Below, one piece after another: positions 1-10,872 of a DNA stretch of 64,000 bases. Every line of letters begins with the position of its first letter. Positions within the stretch are counted from its first letter, which is position 1. The DNA comes from Neofusicoccum parvum. Lineage: Eukaryota; Ascomycota; Dothideomycetes; Botryosphaeriales; Botryosphaeriaceae. The notes under the pieces were generated by a model that worked only from the letters and a program-made list of their open reading frames with translations, searched no databases and had not been told where the DNA came from. The position numbers and the translations under genes were made by a program. The DNA lies in the NCBI GenBank assembly GCA_020912385.1, contig CP087219.1, forward strand, positions 186,001 to 250,000, read 5' to 3'.

Positions 1-1
1 T

Positions 2-1627
2 CAAACGTTGCTTACGCGCCTGCTAGCCGAGAAAGGAACGAATAAGCGCCGGTTATTCGACCTCTCGGATTCGTCGCGGCAAGCCATCCCGGACAAACCA
101 CCAGATCCGGGCGTTGACAGCGTGTTCGAACCGACCGATGGCGATCTGGGGAGCAAGGATCTTCTCATCAAGGATCCTGCTGAGGAAGAGCTTGCTAACG
201 GCATGGCCAAGACGGCGTTGGCGAGCAACGGCTACACGGCTGTCAGAATTAACCCTGCACGTTCGTCAAGCGGGGCGCACACCATGTCTTCGGTGGGCAC
301 GGCATCCACTCCCCGGTCCTCCGATATGGAGACAAGCAGAACAAGCAGCCCAGTTCCTCGCAAGATGACCCTGCCTGTATCCAACCGGGCCCAAGGACCC
401 GACCAGCCTGATTTCTCTGCCCTTGCGACGCACATGCGTACTGCAGCACAGATGCTTGCTCAGCTGGAGGCCAGTGGATCCAAGCGGCCTAAGACTGAAA
501 TGGCTGCCATCAAGTCAAAGATTATCGCGAGTATGCAAAACCTCGAGGAGCAAAGCTTCTACATGGACGAAACGCCTACGTTTGACAGCATCATGGCCGA
601 GCCCAAGCCTACGGCACTGACTGCAGAGCCAGAGGATCTAGACGATGCCGCTGTGGACCCCAATGCAAGCAATAGCGCTGGAGCAGCACGCATGGAGAAC
701 GATTCAAAGACAGGTGGCATCCAGCGCAAGGGCGATCGTGACGATCCCAGCGCGGCCACGTTTGGCGAGGACTGGACGGCCAAGAAAGAACGAATCAGGC
801 GGTCCTCGCCTTACGGTTGGATGAAGAACTGGGATCTCATCAGCGTGATTGTCAAGACCGGGGCTGATCTCCGCCAAGAGGCATTTGCCTGCCAGCTGAT
901 ACAGGTCTGCTGCAAGATCTGGCAGGATGCCGAAGTGCCGGTATGGGTGAAGCGCATGCGCATACTGGTGACAGGCGAATCATCCGGTCTGATTGAGACT
1001 ATTACCAACGGCGTATCACTGCATTCTCTCAAGAGAAGTCTCACCCTTGCCAGTATTGCTGCAGGCACCAACCCCCGGAAACGCATTGCCACGTTGCGTG
1101 ACCATTTCGTGCAGACGTTTGGCGAAGCCGACAGCGAGACTAACGGTGCGGCGGTTGACGCCTTCGCTCGCTCGCTTGCGGCGTACAGCATCATTAGCTA
1201 CGTGCTGCAGCTCAAGGACCGGCATAACGGCAATATCCTGATTGATAATCAAGGCCACATCATCCACATTGATTTTGGTTTCATGCTGTCGAACACTCCT
1301 GGCAGCATGGGGTTTGAAGCTGCGCCTTTCAAGCTGACCCAAGAGTACGTGGACGTTCTGGGAGGAGTGGGAAGCCCTGGCTACAACCTCTTCAAGATGC
1401 TCTGCAAGCAGGCTTTCCAGGCGCTTCGGAAGGAAGCTGAAAGGATCGTCATGCTTGTGGAGATGATGGGCAAGTCGAGTCAGATGCCGTGCTTTGCGGC
1501 GGGTGTGCAGCAGGCTGTGGCAGCCCTACGGTCAAGGTTCATGCTCCAGCTGAGCAAGGAGGAGGCCGAGTACTTTGTGGATGATCTTATTGGGAAGAGT
1601 GTGGGAAGCTACTACACGAGGCTGTGA
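2..1627 (+). CDS. PIK1: phosphatidylinositol 4-kinase (PIK1 type), 3' part
   Basis: Phosphorylates phosphatidylinositol at the 4 position; the Pik1/PI4K-beta family works at the Golgi and in the nucleus and supports secretion. The frame is open from base 2 with no start, so the 5' end lies outside the window; about 540 residues are visible, ending at a TGA. The last ~270 residues are a complete lipid-kinase core: a GESSGLIE segment, the catalytic-loop motif DRHNGNIL (first D near visible residue 404, codon at 1217) and the DFG metal-binding motif in HIDFGFML (codon at 1271). Upstream is a Ser/Thr/Pro-rich linker typical of Pik1. PIK1 is preferred to STT4 because of the short spacing between linker and kinase core and the LSNTPGSMGFE segment. 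No intron is seen in this part. Confidence 0.9.
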   Translation, partial: QTLLTRLLAEKGTNKRRLFDLSDSSRQAIPDKPPDPGVDSVFEPTDGDLGSKDLLIKDPAEEELANGMAKTALASNGYTAVRINPARSSSGAHTMSSVGTASTPRSSDMETSRTSSPVPRKMTLPVSNRAQGPDQPDFSALATHMRTAAQMLAQLEASGSKRPKTEMAAIKSKIIASMQNLEEQSFYMDETPTFDSIMAEPKPTALTAEPEDLDDAAVDPNASNSAGAARMENDSKTGGIQRKGDRDDPSAATFGEDWTAKKERIRRSSPYGWMKNWDLISVIVKTGADLRQEAFACQLIQVCCKIWQDAEVPVWVKRMRILVTGESSGLIETITNGVSLHSLKRSLTLASIAAGTNPRKRIATLRDHFVQTFGEADSETNGAAVDAFARSLAAYSIISYVLQLKDRHNGNILIDNQGHIIHIDFGFMLSNTPGSMGFEAAPFKLTQEYVDVLGGVGSPGYNLFKMLCKQAFQALRKEAERIVMLVEMMGKSSQMPCFAAGVQQAVAALRSRFMLQLSKEEAEYFVDDLIGKSVGSYYTRL

Positions 1628-4600
1628 GTTCACGTGTTCCATCTCAGTTCGCAATGCTAACGCGCCACGCAGCTACGACACTTTCCAGTACCGCACGCAG
1701 GGCATTTACTGATATGGAGAATACCCAAATGTCGAATGAATTCGTTTCGAGCCTGTCGGGCTTTATCGCAGGGAGAAAGAGCATCGCGACGGCGTTGTTT
1801 ACCATTTGTAACACCATCACGTAATCCGTCGAATCTGAGGGTTTGGTCTTCGAGCACGGGCTATCTTTGGTAGAACCACTGTCCGCTGTCAGCGTTTAAT
1901 TTGGTGATCCCCTCCCTGCGTGTATGCTCACATGGCTGCTTGAGATACCAATCAGTGGTTGAGCCAGCTCCGAAGATTCTCACGCTGGCTGACGCTTGCA
2001 ACAGCGTTTCTAATCGCAGCAGCCTCCGTTGCCAGGAAAAAAGCAACTACTCGACACGGCTTGGATCTGCCGAGTCAACTTGCATGATGCAGGTGCTAGA
2101 CGGAGTCTACTCCACCGTCGGCTGCGTACCAGCAAAAGCAAGTTTTCCTCGCATATTCGCGTGTTCGCCCATGCTTCAGACGGGCCGATTCGCTCTTCCC
2201 CTGCTCTTACCTGGCATCATGAAGCATCCGGCGAAGCGCCCTCACCCGACCGATTTGTGGGCCCATTACTCTTTTTCTATATATCTGCAACGTCTCATCT
2301 GCAGAGACTGTGCGAAACCACGATAATTTCATTGGCATCTCGCTGTCCCGGAACCGCAAGGGTCTCCCAGGTCCACTCCGAGGCCGATGGGAGGCTGGGG
2401 AGACATGTAGCGCCAACGCAGGCTTGCTTCTGTGGGGTTCCTCCACATGTAAGGAGATGTTCTGTCCTCTGCATACGAGTGGATCTGACATCTGCCAGCG
2501 CGCTACGAGACCTTGGGTGCTCCGGGAAGAAACCAGCGGCCACATCAAAACAACATCCATGTCGCTCTGCTTACGGTCCCTTATGCTCACTTGCCGGCGA
2601 GACTAACGAATGTCACGTCATGGACCCTTCAGACCGCCCCCACAAATTTCCTTATTCTGTTACATGATGAATAGCCGACAAGTGCACATGAAGTGTGTGT
2701 TGAAAGCGAGATCTGCATCAAATCAAGAGCCTCAATACCGAGAATGGAGTAAAAGTTTCCTCGTATCCCATGCTTCGTCAAGTTTGGACTCGACACGCAT
2801 GGCAATGCAAGGCTAGTGCTGATCTTGACGCAGGACAATCCCTAAGTCTCTGCTACTAATGGTTGTCCTCATTGTTTCTTATCCCGCCGATCTTCTATCC
2901 CAACGTAAGGCGAACATTCACTTTGCGATCTGCGCGAATATGTGATCAAGGACTACGAAATGCCATCAATTTCAAAAAAAATAAAAATAAAAGAAAGGTA
3001 ATGTTGGACAATTTCATTGCCATCCGGACCATCGTGGCGCGGTGGGGCATGCCGCCCTGAACTAATTCTGTCTGTTATCGCCCTTGTCTAGTCCCTGTTA
3101 AACCCGCAACCCCTACCGATTTTTCTACAGTTGCATCTCGAAGGGTCCCAAGTAAGCGGCTCTATATACATCAAGATGCGCAGCTCTCCTAACAAAAATT
3201 AGGATAGACGTCATCCGACCCTTCGACTAATTTTTGTCTGGCCCAAGGCCCGTCTCTCGGAGAAGTCAGCCCACACTTGCAAATGCGCTCATGCAAGTTT
3301 TCCACAAGATCGATTCCCACTGAACTTCGCGAAACAACCTCTCTCATCGCGCTCCACCTCCGCAAATTACCACATTCACCTACTCTCGAACCCGTCTATT
3401 ATAGACCGCTCTTTCTGAAAGCTCGCAGCAGCGTCGGCTCTCGTTCTAATTGACGGCCAATATTGCCAGGGTAAGCGGAGTCATGTCCGATCCGGACAGG
3501 ACATCACACAAAGCCATGCAGTCGGAGCGTACGCTAGGAATGCTTTACGACACAGCCAGCCCACATGGTAGTAATGCGCAGGCCCGCGCGCGTCATGCAG
3601 ACATCTCTGTGTACCGCTGCTACTGTCAAGACAGTCCGGCCCGTCGGGTATGGCGCAAGTCAGTGTGCAAACTGCCCGTCACACAGCAGCCACATACCGA
3701 GAGGCAGACCCGCAGAGAGTCTCATTACCCCCCTGCACTCTGGTGTCGCACCGCGGGTCCTCATATTCCTCCGCAACGAGACCGACAGCGAGCTACATGC
3801 GTCTGCATCCGTGGTGCCTCCCGCCTGTCAGGCTTCGTGCGGGCGATGCACAACAGCCAAGACTCATACATATATCCAGCCAGCCGGTTCACACATTCAG
3901 CTTTCGCAGCGCAACTTACCATCCGATTCATTCCCTCACATTCGGAACACTGGTTGCGTGACCTAGACTGCACCAAGCAGTGCATTGCATGGGAACAGCT
4001 GGAACCGAAGAGAGGCGAAGAGTCCGCGCTTCCCCGAACGGCTAAGCACATCAAGGGCTCGATCGGGACGGCCGACGGTAAATAGATCGCCCCCTCCTCT
4101 GCTATTTGCTAGGGGGAAGCACAGAGATGCTGCGCCATGCCGTCTTTTTCTCTGTACGCTCTCGCCGATCTTGATTCTCCATCTGCGGTGACGGTTGCCT
4201 GCTATCTTTTTTGTCGCTCAATCGGCATCGACTCATCTTTCACCACTGCCTGCTGCGGGAGGGCGGAATGGGGCGTGTCGGTGAGACGAAGGACCAGGCT
4301 GGACACTTGCATGTGCGGCCTGGCTGAATGATGAGCCTGGGTTGAACGACGAACCGCCGTTGCTGGTGTCTGGCCTGATTTGTGAGAGGATGGCATTTGC
4401 AGATCGATGGTCCCCATGATCTCTCGAAGTCTTCCTGTACATTGCACAATAGCTTCACTGCAGAGCATGGGAAAGATGCCTGGTTTCCTTTCTGAACACT
4501 TGCAGGATTGTTGCTGTTGCTCAGAAACAAACCCGCGGAACGGGGGAGCCTGAGCCTTCAGGAGCGTTGAGGGCTGAACCTCGGGGGAGGAAGGGTGGCT

Positions 4601-6290
4601 GGACGAAAGCGCTCTGGGTTACTTCATGGATCAACAGCAGTAGACTAATCACCCACTACGTAGATAATGGGATGATACTTGCTTCTCGCTTGTTTCAAGT
4701 GTTGTTGAAGGCCTGATTACTTATTCCCAAGAGACAAGGGAAAAAGCAAACCGACAGCAAAGATAGGATACACTGCAACTCTAACCGTACCGTCTCCATT
4801 CCGGCTTCCGGCCAGTCTCACTTCCACGCCGCGCCTTCCCTTGCCACACTATCCACCGCGGCCCACCCCAATCAACCATCCTCTAGGTCTCTCCACGCAA
4901 CCCTTCCCCCCGCCGGCTTTGTAATCGGCAGCAGAGATCCACTCTCCACTCTCCCGCACTCCACTCCGCCCCAACCTTGCCGATCCGAACGGAACAGCAA
5001 CAACGCAGCCCCCACGCCTCCTCCTTACCCTCCCTCGCCACCGCACGAGGGACCCACCGCCTCCACAGCCAGACGTAACACATGCGATCCACACTAGAAT
5101 CACTAGCGCCGGAGTGCGCGGCAGTCTGGTCGAAAGCAGGACGCACATACACATACATATACGAAAGGGACCACATCCACGCCAAACCAACGGCATTGCC
5201 CCGTACGCGAGAGGAGGACCGAGCCCGGACCGGACCCGCTGCCGCCACTCCCCGCGTCCATTGGTATGAGAGAAAACCTGCAACGGAACGATGTGTGTCT
5301 GTTTGGCGAGCTTCTCCCCTCTGGCGCGGCATTCGTAATCGTATGGCCTGCCGAGTTTCGGGTTGGTGGAGAGGCCTTCTCCCCCCAACGCTGACCACGC
5401 TTTCGAGTCCTTCTTGCTGGCTCCTGGCTGGGTGGGCGTGTGGGCGTGGAAGGACCTCCGGGCGCGATGGTGAGAAGTGGCGCTTTGCCGCGGCGGCGGC
5501 TGTCGCTGCTGTGCTGCCTGCTGCTGCTGTCGTGGCTTCACTCAACCTTCTGCGTCAGCGGGGCTTTCTGCTGACGTCGTGGCTCCTGCTGCAGGTTGCA
5601 GCGTCATGCAAGGAGAGTGGGCGGAGGATTCATTGACGATGTTCCAGAATATCGATTTGCTCGGACGGACGCGTGGGCTGCATGGCTGACTCCGTGCTCG
5701 TGTGACTAAAAGGCAGAGATGCTGCGAAGATTGGACTTCGTACGAGTTGGGGTTTGCGATGGAGATGCAATGCGGTCTGACTGCCGATGGCGTCGGCGCA
5801 GGGCGGAGCGGGGGCCAATGGAGCTGGGCTGGTGGTCACTCTCTCATCTTCAGGCTTTCTCGGTACTTGCCACAGAGGCGAGAGAAAAGTGACGAAACAA
5901 ATGAAACATGGTGGAGAAGGCGGATATCAACTTTTGCTTTTTCTCGACTTCCTTTTAAATAGCCGTGCACGTAGTGAGTGGATTTTGGTGCAAAAGTTAG
6001 TACGCACACGAGTCGCGCACAGTCGAGGACGTAGCTCTCATGTCCTTTTTGACAAAACGTCAGACCTCAAAATAGATGATAACATTCCTCCAGAAACGCC
6101 ACTAGATGCTTTTTTGATCCTCTTGAATACTCCAGTGCCCTTGAGACACGTTCCAGAGATATTCCTTCTTCCTTCTTTTCCAAGTAGCGCAGGGAGCTTC
6201 GATTGTGATCAAAGCTTTTCCTCCGTCTTGCTGCGAACCGCATACAGGGTATCATAGATATAGGTCTCAAGACGAGGCGGAGGGACGGGC
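1628..6290. other. 4.7-kb gap between PIK1 and NIP7, no supported gene
   Basis: Several frames stay open for 100-210 codons (for example 3450-4085 + and 4849-5541 -). They overlap in two or three frames at once, have no recognisable domain and show no chain of spliceable exons, so they look like chance openings in GC-rich DNA. The interval must contain the PIK1 terminator (near 1628-1900) and the NIP7 3' end. A perfect 11-bp inverted repeat lies at 3192-3202/3227-3237. An unannotated RNA or a fast-evolving gene cannot be excluded. Confidence 0.5.
3192..3237. repeat. 11-bp perfect inverted repeat
   Basis: ACAAAAATTAG at 3192-3202 is matched by its exact reverse complement CTAATTTTTGT at 3227-3237, with a 24-nt spacer. 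It lies in noncoding DNA. It could be a hairpin or a pair of binding sites; nothing else visible decides. Confidence 0.5.
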
Positions 6291-6905
6291 TCAGGTGGTG
6301 GTGAACAGAGTGTCTTCCTCTCTCAGATACTCTCCGATGTCCGCCTGTCTGAAGGTGGCAATGCCAGTGGGGTCGAGACGGCGCGCCTCAGCAGTCGATC
6401 TCGAAGTGACGCCGAAGCCCTGGGGCAGTCAATTAGCAGGCGAGGCGCAGCGGAGCGGGGGGCAACCTACCAGCGGGGTGTCGTCCATGGCGTAGACGAC
6501 CACACCCTGGTGCTCCGGGCAGTCCTCGCTCCAGCGGCCGACGTGGGCCTTGAGCACGTTGCCGCCGTACAGGAAGGGCATCTCGCCGTTGGGCTTGATC
6601 CAGACCTTGTAGCGGGCGTGCGGGGCGATGGCGTCGAGGGCGGTGATGTGCAGGCGGAACTTGCCCGTCTTGGTGAACTTGCCAATGCAGGTGCCGAGCG
6701 ACAGCAGGTTGGGGCGGGCGACGCTGGTGGCCAGGTTGGCGATGCTCTCGCGCACGTAGTAGACGCGGCTGTGCTGGATGCGGAAGACATGGCGGTCGTC
6801 GGCGGGGGCGTTGGGCGGGGCGATCAGGTGGTTCAGCGAGCGGCCGGTGTAGTTGGCCAGCTTGGTGAAGAGCGTCTGCGTCTCGGTGTCGGTGAGGGGC
6901 CTCAT
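6291..6905 (-). CDS. NIP7: 60S ribosome subunit biogenesis protein NIP7
   Basis: Nucleolar factor required for 27S pre-rRNA processing and 60S subunit assembly. Exons on the minus strand: 6905-6471 and 6419-6291, joined across a 51-nt intron (GTAGGT...CAG), giving 187 aa, close to the usual ~180 aa. The start MRPLTDTET matches the family's conserved N-terminus, so in-frame codons upstream are not used. Family signatures visible are [34 protein letters not shown] and [10 protein letters not shown]. After splicing come the PUA-like C-terminal segments [11 protein letters not shown] and [15 protein letters not shown]. Without splicing the frame ends shortly after PLVG, which supports the intron. 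It diverges from NOC3 over only 190 bp; both proteins act in 60S assembly. Confidence 0.96.
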
Positions 6906-7095
6906 GGCTGCGGTGGAGGTGGTGGCAGTGGTGGTGATGCGGATGCGCTGCGGAGGAGAGCGAGCCTGAGACTTTTTGTCGGCGCTGGCGCTGCAAAACG
7001 CCGACCCGCCCAAAAAATTCCCAGCCCGCGCCGCAAGTCCCAAGACACACCCGCCGCGCGCCCTCACCACGCCCACCCGCGCAGTCCCTCCCGCC
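6906..7095. promoter_or_regulatory. shared divergent promoter of NIP7 and NOC3
   Basis: Only 190 bp separate the start codons of NIP7 (-) and NOC3 (+). The stretch is GC-rich with short CCACC/CACC-type tracts and has no obvious TATA box, as is common for housekeeping genes. Both products serve large-subunit biogenesis, so coordinated expression is a reasonable inference. Confidence 0.7.
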
Positions 7096-9144
7096 ATGGC
7101 CCGTCTGCCCGCCGCAAAGCGACGCCGCCTGTCGCCGCCCGACGACGCCGACTCCGCCAGCGGCTCGCCCAACCGCCAGCTCGCCAGCTCGAGCTTCGCC
7201 AGCCAGGCCGCCCAGTGGGACCTCGAGCAGGACTACGAGAACCGCCCGCGCTCGCTGAGCAAGAAGAAGGACGCCAATCGCCTGCCTATCAAGACTCAGG
7301 ACGGCCGTATTGAGCAGCTCCACGTCCCGGAGCCCGCGAAGGAGGAAACGCAGGACGACGACAGCTTCCTCGGGACAAGCAGCGACGACGATGGCTCGGA
7401 CGAGGATGAAGAGGAGGAACCGGTGGACGCCGCTCCCAAGAAGTCGGCGCGCCAGCAGATTGTCGAGGCCAAGGAGGAGCTTGCGCGCCTGGCCGAGCTG
7501 ATCAATGAGGACCCGGAGGAACACACCGGCGCGCTGAAGCACCTGGCCACCCTCGCCGCCTCCGACAATGTGACTGTTAAGAAGCTGGCTCTCGCCGCAC
7601 AGGCTGCCGTCTACAAAGACATCATTCCTGGCTATCGCATACGTGCTCTGAGCGAGGATGCGATGAAGGAGAAGCTGTCAAAAGAGGTCCGCCAGCTGCG
7701 CAACTTCGAGCAGGCCCTTGTCCACGGCTACCAAGACTACATCCGCGACCTGGCCCGCTGCGCCAAGGGAAGCAAACCGGGCGCCTCGGACAGTGCTGCC
7801 GGCCTTGCCACGGTTGCCATCAGCTGCGCCTGCAATCTGCTCACCTCCGTCCCGCACTTCAACTTCCGCCAGGACATTCTGAAGATCCTCGTCGACAAGA
7901 TGAGCACCAGGACGGTAGACGCAGACTTTGTCAGATGCCGCGAAACTGTGGAGAAGGTTTTCGAGTCGGACGAGGATGGCCACATATCTCTCGACGCTGT
8001 CACTATGATCACGAAGATGCTCAAGGGTCGCAACTACTTCGTCCACGAGAGCGTACTCAACACTTTCCTGCATCTGCGCCTCCTGTCTGAATTCAATCTC
8101 AAGGGCTCGTACGATAGAATCGACAAGGAGGAGGACGGGCAGTCCAAGGGCAAGAAGCCGAGGGAGAAGCGCGAGTTCCGCACCAAGAAGCAGCGCAAGA
8201 TCTTGAAGGAGCAGAAGGGCATCGAAAAGGAGATGAAGGAGGCCGACGCTGCCGTGAGCCACGAGGAGCGCGACCGCATGCAGGCAGAGACGCTGAAGCT
8301 AGTCTTCGTAACATATTTCCGCATCCTGAAGGCGCGCAGCCCCATTCTGATGGGCGCCGTGCTCGAGGGTCTCGCGCGCTACGCCCACCTCATCAACCAG
8401 GACTTCTTCGGCGACATCCTCGAAGCCCTGAAGGACTTGATCAACGATGCCGAGACCCTTGAAGACCAGGAAACGGACGAAGCAGACGAGGACTCGGTCG
8501 GCGCCCGCAACGCGACGCGCGAGTCCCTCCTCTGCGTCATCACCGCCTTCGCCCTCCTCCAAGGCCAAGACGCCAGCAAAGCCGCCTCCACCCTGCACCT
8601 CGACCTCAACTTCTTCATCGCCCACCTCTACCGCACCCTGTTCCCCGTCAGCCTCAACCCGGACATCGAGCTCAGCGCCAACAGCCTGCACCTGCCCGAC
8701 CCGCACGCGCCGCACCAACCCCAACCCACCACCGCCACGACCAACAAAGTCAACGTCCAAACCACCACCGTCCTCCTCCTCCGCTCGCTCTCCTCGGTCC
8801 TCCTCCCCGCCACCGCCGTCCGCGCCGTCCCGCCCCTCCGCGTCGCCGCGTTCGCCAAGCAGCTCCTCACCGCGTCGCTGCACCTGCCCGAGAAGTCGTG
8901 CCTGGCCATGGTGTCGCTGCTGGCGCGGGTGACCAAGGTGCACGGCCGCAAGGTGGCGCCGCTCTGGAACACCGAGGAGCGCCGCGGCGACGGCGTCTTC
9001 AACGCCCTCGGCCCCCAGATCGAGAGCAGCAACCCCTTCGCCGCCACCGTGTGGGAGGGCGAGCTCCTGCGCTGCCACTTCTGCCCCCAGGTGCGCGAGG
9101 CCGTCACCTGGGTCGAGAGGGGCGTGAGGGAGGCGTTGCGGTAG
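7096..9144 (+). CDS. NOC3: nucleolar complex-associated protein 3 (NOC3)
   Basis: NOC3 forms the Noc2-Noc3 complex that moves pre-60S particles from nucleolus to nucleoplasm; in yeast it is also linked to replication initiation. Single exon, 682 aa, near the family's size. The ATG at 7096 (MARLPAAKRRRLSPP) follows CCGCC and starts a basic nuclear-localisation-like N-terminus. The frame is open another 40 codons upstream, but that part would overlap the shared promoter. Visible: an acidic patch around residues 95-110 (DDDGSDEDEEEE); the NOC3p domain, with the hallmark VYKDIIPGYRIR near residues 170-185; a Lys-rich stretch (KREFRTKKQRKILKEQKG); and a C-terminal CBF/Mak21-type region with LLRSLSSVLLP. 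The last ~150 codons are strongly GC-biased. Confidence 0.94.
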   Translation: MARLPAAKRRRLSPPDDADSASGSPNRQLASSSFASQAAQWDLEQDYENRPRSLSKKKDANRLPIKTQDGRIEQLHVPEPAKEETQDDDSFLGTSSDDDGSDEDEEEEPVDAAPKKSARQQIVEAKEELARLAELINEDPEEHTGALKHLATLAASDNVTVKKLALAAQAAVYKDIIPGYRIRALSEDAMKEKLSKEVRQLRNFEQALVHGYQDYIRDLARCAKGSKPGASDSAAGLATVAISCACNLLTSVPHFNFRQDILKILVDKMSTRTVDADFVRCRETVEKVFESDEDGHISLDAVTMITKMLKGRNYFVHESVLNTFLHLRLLSEFNLKGSYDRIDKEEDGQSKGKKPREKREFRTKKQRKILKEQKGIEKEMKEADAAVSHEERDRMQAETLKLVFVTYFRILKARSPILMGAVLEGLARYAHLINQDFFGDILEALKDLINDAETLEDQETDEADEDSVGARNATRESLLCVITAFALLQGQDASKAASTLHLDLNFFIAHLYRTLFPVSLNPDIELSANSLHLPDPHAPHQPQPTTATTNKVNVQTTTVLLLRSLSSVLLPATAVRAVPPLRVAAFAKQLLTASLHLPEKSCLAMVSLLARVTKVHGRKVAPLWNTEERRGDGVFNALGPQIESSNPFAATVWEGELLRCHFCPQVREAVTWVERGVREALR

Positions 9145-10289
9145 CGTGGGGTCCCTGCGTGGGCGTGTCGTTTTTGTGGTTTAGGTGGAAGGTGGGGGGT
9201 GGGGTTGGTGTGGATGGGAGATGTATGTACCTTGATGGGTTATCTACTTTGCCTAGACGTTGAGGTGGAAGTCTGCTCTTGGTTTGGAGCTGCTGGGAGG
9301 GTTAGTAAAAAAGCATTCGTCGACTGTCTCAAGTGCACCTCTATTTAGAAGCCACAATGGTCTTTAGAATTCGTCTACGTACAGGGCTGACGGTAGGCTC
9401 TAAGGGTGCTTCGAGATTGAAAAATAATATAGAGCTCGCGTATACATCATCATAAGTTTGAGCATGTACCATGGCAATTATCTTGGAACTGGCGAACGAA
9501 TACATTTTCATATCCACTGAAGAAAACGCCCGGTGGAAAAATAATCTCTGTTCAGTATTCTAACAAAGCGAGGAGCATCACGGCCGCGCAGGTCAAAGTG
9601 GCTACATCACTCACTGAAACAGATTGTAACTTCTAGTTTCATTTTCTTATCCTTCGTCCTTTAGGAACCGTGTACCTTAGTCGTCAAGTTGGCGACACGC
9701 CCGTAGCAGCACGAAGTAGACAACGCGGCACCGTACTCTCATGGCCTTCAAGCGCAGCTTGATTAATTCCACTCCGTCCAAAATTCACCCTAATCATCCC
9801 ATACGCCCATTCGCCCAGACGGCCTCGCACACACCGAAGAAACCCGCTCCCCGACCAACGCCTCCACCTACCCGCGCAGCGCTCAAGTCAAGACGCCGCC
9901 AAGGGACGGCACGGCACGGCACGCGCTTCCCTCCCCTGCTTTCCTTTCCACCCCTGACCCTGACGACCTGCCTCTCGACTCCCCTTTCACACCCACGCCA
10001 TCAGCACCGCAACGCCCATACCTCCAGCCTCAATCCTCACTCACCCCGCACCGCTCCCCTCCCAATCCCGCGCTCGATTCCCCCCAAAACCTCCTCGAAG
10101 CCAGAAAAACCCTCTGATGGTGTGAAGATCGCACCTCGCACAGACAAGGGTCTCTTCATGCACGTCCGTCCCGTTTGTGTCTCTGACCGCATGCACGTCG
10201 AATAATCACCACGGCATGGCAGATACACCGTCCATCCAGCCGCCAGGCAAGAGTCTCCGGCCACCCTATTCCGTCCTTTTGCGTTGGTG

Positions 10290-10872
10290 ATGGCAGTCGC
10301 ATCTGCAAGCACCCGCTCGATTTCCGCCGGGAAGAGGGCCTGCGACGCGAGCGAGGCAGGAGATACCGCGCCGGGGCTGAGCATTGTGGAATCTTCCGTG
10401 TGCATATGCGAGTGGGGGCCATTGAGGGTTGAGGATGCTTGCTTGTGTGATGGTCAGGGTTTGCTGAGCGGCATGAGAGATGCGTCGGTGGAGATACCCG
10501 TTGGTCAGATGCCTGTCGTCAAGATGGCCCCTGGTAGAGGAGTGACCGCTGGTGAGAAGTACCGCATGGTAGGCGCCACAATACCCATTGACCCGCTGCG
10601 TCCGCTCGCCGTTGCCGCCAAGATTTCAAACGGTGCGTCGCCGTAGCTGCATGTCGGCCTATCGCCCACGCCCACGCTGGACGGCACGCCTGCCTGGCAT
10701 GTGCACGCATCTGCACAGTTTCGTCTCTGCACAGACAACCTGCAGCAGCGAGACGAGCCGCCTCAAGATATTCCCATGACCAACGTGGAACCCGTGCATG
10801 CATGCAGTTCAGTCTCGGTGCATTAGAACAAGCGTTTTGGTAGGTCTCGGGGAGAGCGGGTTGTTCTTCCAT
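10290..10872 (-). other. possible exons of an unrecognised minus-strand gene
   Basis: An ATG at 10872 opens MEEQPALPETYQNACSNAP. Further along the same strand are two protein-like segments, one containing GDAPFEILAATASGRSGSMG (about 10650-10510) and one containing SLASQALFPAEIERVLADAT (about 10375-10290). They are in different frames and I could not find GT-AG junctions joining them without meeting a stop (a TGA follows ILTTGI at about 10505). It may be a fast-evolving or decayed gene, or chance. Confidence 0.2.

Noticed and set aside
3450..4085. 211-codon plus-strand frame in the PIK1-NIP7 gap
   Set aside because: Two other plus frames and one minus frame are open over the same bases, there is no domain, and composition (Arg/Ser/Thr/His-rich) is that of chance GC-rich frames.
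4849..5545. Overlapping 220-230 codon minus-strand frames
   Set aside because: Two minus frames and one plus frame are all open at once; residues are dominated by Arg, Ala and Gly runs from GC-rich DNA.
8299..9078. 259-codon minus frame inside NOC3
   Set aside because: Shadow of the GC-biased NOC3 3' half; Glu/Gly/Val repeats only.
9741..10205. 154-codon Pro/Ser/Arg-rich plus frame
   Set aside because: C-rich low-complexity sequence without any family signature; likely untranslated DNA.
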